Shown here piece by piece: positions 6,733-12,742 of a DNA stretch of 14,493 nucleotides. The stretch lies in NCBI GenBank assembly GCA_902797065.1, contig CADBRK010000048.1:1-14493 (forward strand), read 5' to 3'. How positions within the stretch are numbered: position 1 is the stretch's first letter; every line of letters begins with the position of its first letter. A model generated the notes under the pieces. It was given only the letters and a program-made list of their open reading frames with translations, was not told the DNA's origin and did not search any database. The DNA comes from an uncultured Ruminococcus sp. (lineage in GTDB: Bacteria > Bacillota > Clostridia > Oscillospirales > Acutalibacteraceae). Made by a program: the position numbers and the translations under genes.

Positions 6733-6771
6733 GGAGGCAATGTTCTTTATTTCATTGTCTCCACAGTTTTT
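6733..6771 (+). terminator. Intrinsic terminator of the membrane-protein gene
   Basis: GGAGGCAATG (6733-6742) pairs with CATTGTCTCC (6753-6762), with one G-U pair, across a 10-base loop, followed by a T run at 6767-6771, 20 bases after the stop codon. Confidence 0.75.
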
Positions 6772-6827
6772 AGTACATTTAACGCTTTCATTTTGTCATA
6801 CGATATAGCTTTCAAATAGAGACTTCC

Positions 6828-6980
6828 CCATTTATTGTGAAACCTCCAAAAAGGTGTAAATATATAAACACCGAATTGGAGGTTTTATAATGTCAAAAAA
6901 TGTCATATCCTGACGATAGCTAACCGCTCATTTCGCTTAGCTCAATCCCATTTTTTGTGTAAACACCAACACGGTGCAAA
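6828..6980 (+). repeat. Repeat-dense block, possible mobile-element remnant
   Basis: Two direct copies of a 33-bp unit, 6828-6860 and 6948-6980, agree at 26 of 33 positions (both begin CCATTT, carry TTGTG and end GGTGYAAA). Between and within them are three inverted repeats: AAACCTCCAA/TTGGAGGTTT (6840-6849, 6876-6885), nested GGTGT/ACACC (6853-6857, 6868-6872), and AGCTAA/TTAGCT (6918-6923, 6937-6942). Such packing in 150 bp is typical of transposon ends or MITE-like remnants. No transposase ORF remains and no terminal inverted repeat pair could be defined, so no family is given. Confidence 0.45.
6878..6913 (+). pseudogene. Orphan gene start: ribosome binding site plus 7-codon ORF
   Basis: A GGAGG site (6878-6882) is followed 7 bases later by ATG 6890 and the codons MSKNVIS before TGA. 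The site is one arm of the 10-bp hairpin at 6840-6885, so it would be sequestered in RNA. It looks like the initiation region of a lost gene, perhaps a transposase, or a leader peptide; I favour a remnant. Confidence 0.3.
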
Positions 6981-7188
6981 ACAAAAACAAAATCAAAAAA
7001 TCCTGATCTTTTTCATTCATGTTTTTCACAATCTCAATTTTCAATGATTTATTTATAGAATATAAGAGATCATTTTCTGTCCGAATTTATTGTTGAATAT
7101 ATTTCAATTATAGTTTTTAGGACTTATTACAATTCTATAATATTTTCATGAGCGGCAATAAGAATTTAATGAACTATTAAATATGCTA

Positions 7189-7218
7189 TTGACAATATAT
7201 GCAAGTTTGAATTATAAT
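7189..7218 (+). promoter_or_regulatory. Promoter of the phosphatase-kinase operon
   Basis: Perfect -35 TTGACA (7189-7194) and -10 TATAAT (7213-7218) with an 18-bp spacer. The leader is about 80 bases. The consensus elements suggest substantial constitutive expression. Confidence 0.85.
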
Positions 7219-7306
7219 TAGTATAGTTGTAAGTGTGTTTTTATATAAATTTACAACAAATCGGCAAATTATGACCGATTATTTTACAGTGTAACGAGGT
7301 ATTATT

Positions 7307-8152
7307 ATGGACGACGCATTACACAAATTTTTAACAAAAGACTCAAGTCATACTGCTGCAGAAACCGCAGAACCCAAAACTGCCGCAATATCTGTAGCTA
7401 CTCATCTCGGATATTACCGCAGCAACAACGAGGATAACTATTATGCCGATGAGCTTGGCACAAGCCCCGTTGAAAACTGCTCGAAAAACGGCGAATTTTC
7501 TTTGAATGTACGCCGTGTATTTGCTGTATGCGACGGTATGGGCGGAGAAGATCTCGGTGAAGAGGCTTCGCTTATTGCTGTTGATACCCTTGCGGAATAT
7601 GCACCCACACTTCAGACAGCACTTCAGAGCGAACTGCACGAGATAGTAAATAAATATTCAAGCGAGGCAAATAACAGAGTTTGCCATATGATCAAAGACC
7701 GCAGGCTTTCTCACAGCGGAAGTACTCTTGCGCTTGTCTGCGCCGATCAAAGATATGTCAGCGTATTTAACATCGGAGACAGCAGAGTGTACACCCTGCG
7801 CGGAGATCAGCTTGCTCAGGTAACGGAAGATCAGACTCTTGCAAACAAGAAGATCAAGGCAAATATTTATACGGAGGAAGAGGCTAAGAACAGCCGCGAC
7901 GTTCACGTGATAACATCTTTTATCGGCGTGGACTCACGAGAGGTAGGACTTAAATCTCTCTCATATAAACCGATCAAAGCGTCGGATATTACCGTGCTTA
8001 TATGCAGCGACGGTCTTACCGATATGTGTACTGACGATGAAATAAAGGAGATCCTTTCACAGGAGTGCGATAATCCCGCTCAGCTTCTTGTGGATAAAGC
8101 ACTCGAAAATGGAGGAGAGGATAACGTAACCTGTATTGTGATTAAAATTTGA
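7307..8152 (+). CDS. PP2C-family Ser/Thr protein phosphatase
   Basis: A 281-aa metal-dependent PPM/PP2C phosphatase with the bacterial PrpC/Stp motif set: RSNNEDN at 38-44, CDGMGG at 75-80 (metal Asp76), GSTLALV at 138-144, NIGDSRVY at 155-162, SDGLTD at 234-239 (metal Asp235), and GGEDNVT at 269-275 (Asp272). All acidic metal ligands are present, so it should be active. An N-terminal ~25-residue polar extension precedes the catalytic domain; there is no membrane segment, so it is cytosolic. ATG is preceded by CGAGGT 7 bases upstream. It lies 16 bases before a Ser/Thr kinase gene, the classical reversible pair: it should dephosphorylate the kinase and its substrates. The surplus of acidic residues and Ala-rich start are unremarkable. 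Confidence 0.95.
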   Translation: MDDALHKFLTKDSSHTAAETAEPKTAAISVATHLGYYRSNNEDNYYADELGTSPVENCSKNGEFSLNVRRVFAVCDGMGGEDLGEEASLIAVDTLAEYAPTLQTALQSELHEIVNKYSSEANNRVCHMIKDRRLSHSGSTLALVCADQRYVSVFNIGDSRVYTLRGDQLAQVTEDQTLANKKIKANIYTEEEAKNSRDVHVITSFIGVDSREVGLKSLSYKPIKASDITVLICSDGLTDMCTDDEIKEILSQECDNPAQLLVDKALENGGEDNVTCIVIKI

Positions 8153-8168
8153 CAGGGGATTGTGCAAA

Positions 8169-10535
8169 ATGAACACCAATGATATAATTGAAGAGATCTT
8201 AAAACAGATCAAACAGCCCTTGTGGGAGAATTGGTATATCAAAGAGAAAATAGGCTCCGGTGCGTTCAGTGCAGTATATAAGGTAGAGGCTAAGAGAAGT
8301 TCAAGACGTACAAGTATTGCGGCGCTGAAGATCGAACCGATCACGTCCGACGGAAAGCATTTTATCGACGAGGAACGTAAAAGACATTACATAGAACAAA
8401 AGAAAGAATACTCCGAAACAGAAGCAGAAATAATGTATAACCTCAGAAAATCTCCTTATATCGTTGCATACGAAGAAGAAGACATTAAGGAACTGTACAT
8501 CAACGGAGTGTTTGAGGGTTATTATTATCTCATCCGCATGGAGTACCTCAACAGCGTTACCGAAAAGATGACTAACGGTACTTTCGACTACTCCGAAGGT
8601 AATATAGTAAAACTTGCTCTGAATATCGGCAACGGCATTAAAACAGCTCATGATATCGGAGTTATTCACCGTGATATTAAACTCGATAACTTCTTTGTCG
8701 ATGATTTTGGATTGTATAAACTGGGCGATTTTAATATTTCAAAGAAAACCGACGCCACACGAACATTTGCGGGAACACACGGCTACCTTGCCCCCGAAAT
8801 ATTTATGGCGAAGGCAAATGTTGACGTAAATTACACCAGTCAGGCGGATATTTATTCATTCGGTATTTGTCTGTATCAGTTTATGAACGATCTTTTGTTC
8901 CCGTTTGAGGACGATAATGTCGACATGGAAACGGCTATCGACCGACGTATGAACGGAGAGAAACTGCCTCCGCCGAAGTACGCTTCCGAGGAATTTGCAA
9001 GGATTATTCTCAAGGCCTGTGAGTTCAGCGTTGATACCCGTTACAAGAACATGGACGAGATGCTTCGTGACCTGACACTGCTGAACGGAGAATTGATATA
9101 CAGCAGCAGAGTTGAAATAAAGCCTAAAGAAGAAAAGCAGGAATACTATAATGATGAAAGAATAAACGACCTGCCTGCACCCGATTATGACAGCGAAAAG
9201 CAAACCGAAAACCAAACGGACGAAGGTTCATACAATGAGCATGAAGAATATTCGGATGAAGAAGCGTACACAGAAGAAGCTCTCAACGTTACGGTAGGCT
9301 GTACGATAGCTTTCGGACATTACTTTATGCAGAACGGCAGCTACAAAGAACCTATCGAATGGAGAGTTCTCGATATTCAGGAGAGGCGCGCTCTGATAAC
9401 CAGCGTTTACGGAATAGACGCAGGCAGATACAACGAGTCCGAAGGTCCTGCTCCCTGGCAAAGCTCTTCTCTAAGAATGTGGCTCAACAACGAGTTTATC
9501 AATATCGCATTCAAGGAATCTGAAAAAAATGCCATTCTTCAGGCCGAGCTTATCAACAACGACAATACCGTTTACCTCACAGAAAACGGCGGCAATACTG
9601 TTGACAGGGTATTTTTGCTGAGCATTTACGAGGCAAATACATACTTTAAAAACGACGAAGACAGGATCCTCTACCCCACCGAGCTTGCGGTCAGCCAGGG
9701 CGTTTACGTTGCGGAAAACGGCGGGTGCTGGTGGTGGCTGAGATCACCCGGAAGTCACGATAATTATGCTGCCGATGTAGATTACGGCGGAGATATAGAC
9801 AGCTACGGCAGCGATAAGGTTTACGGTATCAACGCAATACGCCCGGCTATGTGGGTTTCTATTGACGATCTGTTTGATTCGTGGGAACCGACTCCCTCCG
9901 ATATCATCACGGATGACGATGATATACCGTCCGCATTTGCCCTCAGCTCAAAGGGATATAATACCGTAGAATTCGGAAGCTATTACAATAATACGATGCT
10001 CAGCAAAGTACCGATCAGATGGAGAGTACTTGAAGTACGCGATAAGATCGCTCTGCTCATCACCGACAAATGTATCGACAGTATGCCATACAACAAAGGC
10101 GATGATGATATAACCTGGGCACAGAGTGATATAAGAAAATGGCTGAACAAAGATTTTCTTAACACTGCATTTACTCCTCAGCAGCGATCGGGTATACTGC
10201 CGATAAATAATACCAACCCGGCGAATCCTCTTTATGAAACACGCGGCGGTATTATTTCGCAGGATCACATCTTCCTGCTGAGTATCGACGAGATGTATAA
10301 ATACTTTGAGGACGACCGTGACCGTACGGCTAAACCCACGGGATTTGCCAGAAGCAAGGGTATATACGTCAACCAGAGCGGTAAATGCTGGTGGTGGCTG
10401 AGATCGTCGGGATGTAATCAGAATTATGCAGCCGATGTTGATTACGGAGGAGATGTCGATCTGTACGGAAGCTCGGTAAAATCAACAAACAACGGTGTAA
10501 GACCTGCTATGTGGGTAAAACTTGATATACTATAA
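8169..10535 (+). CDS. Cytosolic Ser/Thr kinase with two C-terminal DUF6273-like domains
   Basis: A 788-aa protein from ATG 8169, with AGGGGA 9 bases upstream; an in-frame TTG at 8160 is too close to that site. The kinase spans residues ~22-310: glycine loop IGSGAF (28-33), Lys54 in AALK, HRDIKLDN (167-174, catalytic Asp169), DFN (187-189) where DFG is expected, and APE (208-210). Residues ~316-372 are an acidic, disordered-looking linker with no hydrophobic helix. Two repeated domains follow (~374-563 and ~595-785). Each has WRVL near its start, an LRMWLN/IRKWLN segment, VFLLS/IFLLS, CWWWLRS (520-526 and 740-746), YAADVDYGGD, and RPAMWV near the end. These are features of DUF6273, which I associate by inference with FGE/C-type-lectin-like folds. 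Unlike PASTA kinases, its putative sensor is cytoplasmic. It pairs with the upstream phosphatase; ligand and substrates are unknown. Confidence 0.92.
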   Translation: MNTNDIIEEILKQIKQPLWENWYIKEKIGSGAFSAVYKVEAKRSSRRTSIAALKIEPITSDGKHFIDEERKRHYIEQKKEYSETEAEIMYNLRKSPYIVAYEEEDIKELYINGVFEGYYYLIRMEYLNSVTEKMTNGTFDYSEGNIVKLALNIGNGIKTAHDIGVIHRDIKLDNFFVDDFGLYKLGDFNISKKTDATRTFAGTHGYLAPEIFMAKANVDVNYTSQADIYSFGICLYQFMNDLLFPFEDDNVDMETAIDRRMNGEKLPPPKYASEEFARIILKACEFSVDTRYKNMDEMLRDLTLLNGELIYSSRVEIKPKEEKQEYYNDERINDLPAPDYDSEKQTENQTDEGSYNEHEEYSDEEAYTEEALNVTVGCTIAFGHYFMQNGSYKEPIEWRVLDIQERRALITSVYGIDAGRYNESEGPAPWQSSSLRMWLNNEFINIAFKESEKNAILQAELINNDNTVYLTENGGNTVDRVFLLSIYEANTYFKNDEDRILYPTELAVSQGVYVAENGGCWWWLRSPGSHDNYAADVDYGGDIDSYGSDKVYGINAIRPAMWVSIDDLFDSWEPTPSDIITDDDDIPSAFALSSKGYNTVEFGSYYNNTMLSKVPIRWRVLEVRDKIALLITDKCIDSMPYNKGDDDITWAQSDIRKWLNKDFLNTAFTPQQRSGILPINNTNPANPLYETRGGIISQDHIFLLSIDEMYKYFEDDRDRTAKPTGFARSKGIYVNQSGKCWWWLRSSGCNQNYAADVDYGGDVDLYGSSVKSTNNGVRPAMWVKLDIL

Positions 10536-10548
10536 CAATATATACTAC

Positions 10549-10590
10549 GACCGAAGGATAGATTAAGTACTTTCCTTCGGTCTCTTTTTT
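10549..10590 (+). terminator. Intrinsic terminator of the phosphatase-kinase operon
   Basis: A perfect 10-bp stem GACCGAAGGA (10549-10558) / TCCTTCGGTC (10573-10582) with a 14-base loop, followed by TCTTTTTT. It closes the two-gene operon, so no third gene belongs to it. Confidence 0.92.
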
Positions 10591-10646
10591 GTTAAACTCC
10601 GAAATACACTACCGTAATATTTATACAAAAATTTTATAAGTAACAC

Positions 10647-10675
10647 TTGATTTTTATATTGTTTTGTGTTATTAT
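10647..10675 (+). promoter_or_regulatory. Putative promoter of hpf
   Basis: -35 TTGATT (10647-10652), 17-bp spacer, -10 TATTAT (10670-10675). The leader before the hpf ATG is about 60 bases. A stationary-phase sigma site cannot be excluded but no such motif stands out. Confidence 0.6.
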
Positions 10676-10742
10676 TAATTCATAGATTACAGATATTATG
10701 TCTGTTTCTATTAAATTTCGTCCCAAAGAAAGGGTGGATAGT

Positions 10743-11291
10743 ATGAAGATCACCTATACAGCAAAAAATGTAAACCTTAGAGATAACTTCAAGGAGCGTG
10801 TTGAGAAGAAGCTCAAGAAATACGGGCGTGTATTCTCCGAGGAAGCAGAAGCTAAGGTAACTGTCAACCTCTACAAGAACAGACAGACAGTTGAGATCAC
10901 GATCAGAGATAACGGAATGGTATATCGTGTTGAGAGTTCGGCACCCGAAATGAATGACGCACTCGATACAAATATCGACAAGCTCGGACGTCAGATCCGT
11001 AAGAATAAGACTAAGCTCGAAAAACGCCTTCGTCCTGCTGCGCTTGACGCATTCGTTGCCGATGAGGCTGAATTGTTGGACGAAGAGATCACAGAAGAAC
11101 TCACCTACGAGGTATTCAGGAAGAAGATCGTTTCCCTCAAGCCGATGTCGGTCGATGAGGCTATCCTGCGTATGAACATGGTCAATCATAAATTCTTTAT
11201 GTTCCTGAACTCCGATACCGATAAAGTTTCCGTTGTGTATATAAGAGATAACGGCGATTACGGAATTCTCGAATCCGAGATAGACGAATAA
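10743..11291 (+). CDS. hpf: Long-form ribosome hibernation promoting factor
   Basis: A 182-aa long HPF. Residues 1-100 are the S30AE domain, starting MKITYTAKNVNLRDNFKERV with the typical basic helix KKLKKYG. A short linker follows, and the C-terminal dimerisation domain covers ~122-180, with KKIVSLKPMSVDEAILRMN, NHKFFMFLN and VVYIRDNGDYGILE. Long HPF binds the 30S decoding region and dimerises 70S ribosomes into inactive 100S particles in slow growth. The ATG at 10743 has GAAAGGGTGG about 6 bases upstream; the longer in-frame start at 10698 has none and would add residues absent from the family. It is a single-gene unit with its own promoter and a strong terminator. Confidence 0.97.
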   Translation: MKITYTAKNVNLRDNFKERVEKKLKKYGRVFSEEAEAKVTVNLYKNRQTVEITIRDNGMVYRVESSAPEMNDALDTNIDKLGRQIRKNKTKLEKRLRPAALDAFVADEAELLDEEITEELTYEVFRKKIVSLKPMSVDEAILRMNMVNHKFFMFLNSDTDKVSVVYIRDNGDYGILESEIDE

Positions 11292-11300
11292 GTGTTTTAT

Positions 11301-11333
11301 GGGGCAAATCATGAGGTTTGCCCCTCTTTTTTT
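11301..11333 (+). terminator. Intrinsic terminator of hpf
   Basis: GGGGCAAA (11301-11308) and TTTGCCCC (11317-11324) form a perfect 8-bp stem with an 8-base loop, followed by a T-rich run (11325-11333), 10 bases after the hpf stop. Confidence 0.93.
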
Positions 11334-11345
11334 CGGTTTGATTCA

Positions 11346-11374
11346 TTGAAAAAATCTGTGATTTATAGTATAAT
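11346..11374 (+). promoter_or_regulatory. Promoter of the RNA methyltransferase gene
   Basis: -35 TTGAAA (11346-11351), 17-bp spacer, consensus -10 TATAAT (11369-11374), directly after the hpf terminator. Confidence 0.85.
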
Positions 11375-11426
11375 AAATAAGGTCAGAGATTTTTTTCATC
11401 AATACTCTGCCGAAAGGAATAATCAA

Positions 11427-12542
11427 ATGAATAAATACAAATATGCAGCACCGTGTCTTATGGGTACGGAAAAGCTGCTGTCAAACGAGCTTAAATTTAT
11501 AGGCGCCGAGAACGTATCCGCCGAGAACGGAAGAGTTTATTTTGAAGGTGATCTTCCGCTGCTTGCACGAGCTAATATCCGTTCGAGAATAGCCGAACGC
11601 ATTCTGATGGTGATCGCACGGTTTGAAGCATATAGCTTCGAACAGCTTTTTCAGTCTGTGAAAGCCGTTAAGTGGAGCGACTATCTGCCCGAAGATGCTA
11701 TATTCCCCGTAACAGGCAGCTGCTTGTCGTCAAAGCTTATGAGTGTATCGGACTGCCAGTCTGTTATAAAAAAGGCTGTTGTCGAAAGCTTAAAAAAGGA
11801 TTACAAAAAAGATGTTTTTCCCGAAAACGGAGAAGAGTACAAAATAAAATTCCTGATACTCAAAGATCATGTATCCGTTATGCTGGACACCTCGGGAAGA
11901 CCCTTGCATAAAAGAGGTTATCGGGCAGTATCCAACGACGCACCTATCAAAGAAACGCTTGCCGCAGCCCTCTGCGAACTGTCGGGTGTAAGGAGTAATC
12001 ACATTGTGATAGACCCGTTCTGCGGTTCGGGAACTATACTTATCGAAGCGGCTTTAAAGGCTCTCAATATCGCTCCGAACATTAACGGAGGTTTCTCCTC
12101 AGAAAAATGGGATATGATCCCGAAAGATATATGGATAACCGAACGCAGAAATGCCGAAAACGACATTCGCCGTGACGCTGCTTTCCATGCATATGGATAT
12201 GACATAGATGATAACGCCCTTGAAATATCAAAGAAGAACGCCCGGCTTGCAGGTGTAGCGGAGTATATTACATTTGAACACCGTGATATTGCAGATTTTC
12301 ATGAGGATCATGAGTTCGCGACCGTCATATGCAATCCCCCCTACGGCGAACGTCTGCTTGATGTTGCCCGGGCAGAGCAGATTTATCGCACTATGGGTAA
12401 AGTATTTCATAAACAAAAGGGACGCAGATATACCATAATATGCCCCGATGACGATTTTCAGAAATGCTTCGGGCGAACCGCCGATAAACGACGGAAACTA
12501 TATAACGGCACTTTGAGCTGTCAGGCTTATATTTACTTTTAA
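11427..12542 (+). CDS. THUMP-domain class I SAM-dependent RNA methyltransferase (RlmL-like)
   Basis: A 371-aa protein. Residues ~1-160 are an RNA-binding ferredoxin-like/THUMP region (MNKYKYAAPCLMGTEKLLSN at the start, then SDCQSVIKKAVVESLK). LHKRGYR (160-166) and PIKETLAAALCELSG (173-187) are hallmark linker motifs. The Rossmann methyltransferase has SAM motif I DPFCGSGT at 196-203, acidic GYDIDDNALE at 257-266, and the guanine-N2 type catalytic motif NPPYGERL at 303-310. This matches the Firmicutes YpsC/RlmL N-terminal-half family, whose Escherichia coli member makes m2G2445 in 23S rRNA; a tRNA guanosine target is the alternative. ATG 11427 has AAAGGA 8 bases before it; the ORF is open back to 11292 but that extension covers the promoter and is not coding. 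Single gene with its own promoter. Confidence 0.94.
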   Translation: MNKYKYAAPCLMGTEKLLSNELKFIGAENVSAENGRVYFEGDLPLLARANIRSRIAERILMVIARFEAYSFEQLFQSVKAVKWSDYLPEDAIFPVTGSCLSSKLMSVSDCQSVIKKAVVESLKKDYKKDVFPENGEEYKIKFLILKDHVSVMLDTSGRPLHKRGYRAVSNDAPIKETLAAALCELSGVRSNHIVIDPFCGSGTILIEAALKALNIAPNINGGFSSEKWDMIPKDIWITERRNAENDIRRDAAFHAYGYDIDDNALEISKKNARLAGVAEYITFEHRDIADFHEDHEFATVICNPPYGERLLDVARAEQIYRTMGKVFHKQKGRRYTIICPDDDFQKCFGRTADKRRKLYNGTLSCQAYIYF

Positions 12543-12673
12543 TTTAGCAATACTTCATATATTAATGCAGTTTATCTGAAAATTTTTTTAGTTGAATAAT
12601 CCATATAAGCAATCTAATTTTTATTCAAATTAACAAAAAAACAGATAAAACCGCTTAAATAACTTTATATATA

Positions 12674-12702
12674 TTGAAATTTGCATCAAAAAGTTATATA
12701 AT
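12674..12702 (+). promoter_or_regulatory. Promoter of the repeat-protein gene
   Basis: -35 TTGAAA (12674-12679), 17-bp spacer, consensus -10 TATAAT (12697-12702). The 200-bp AT-rich gap before it (12543-12742) holds nothing else I can recognise and no clear terminator for the methyltransferase gene. Confidence 0.82.
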
Positions 12703-12742
12703 AATATGGAATAATTATCTGAAAACATTAGGAGGGAATCGT

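Larger units (their letters stand above)
6714..7306 (+). other. 593-bp AT-rich non-coding interval
   Basis: From left to right it holds the terminator of the membrane-protein gene (6733-6771), a 150-bp repeat-dense block (6828-6980), about 200 bases of AT-rich sequence in which I see no gene, RNA or repeat (6981-7188), and the promoter and leader of the phosphatase-kinase operon (7189-7306). The leader contains a small AATCGG/CCGATT hairpin (7259-7280) just before the phosphatase ribosome binding site. Confidence 0.7.

Noticed and set aside
7259..7280. Riboswitch or attenuator in the phosphatase leader
   Set aside because: There is only one 6-bp hairpin without a terminator or a recognisable aptamer core.
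9721..10520. Diversity-generating retroelement
   Set aside because: No reverse transcriptase, accessory gene or adenine-rich template repeat is in the window; kept only as a hypothesis about the loop variation.
10591..10742. raiA-motif structured RNA before hpf
   Set aside because: Only about 60 bases of leader lie between the promoter and ATG, too little for that large RNA, and no strong pairing is seen.
11292..11426. N-terminal extension of the RNA methyltransferase to 416 aa
   Set aside because: The extension covers the hpf terminator and the gene's own promoter, and the family begins at the MNKYKYAAPC segment.
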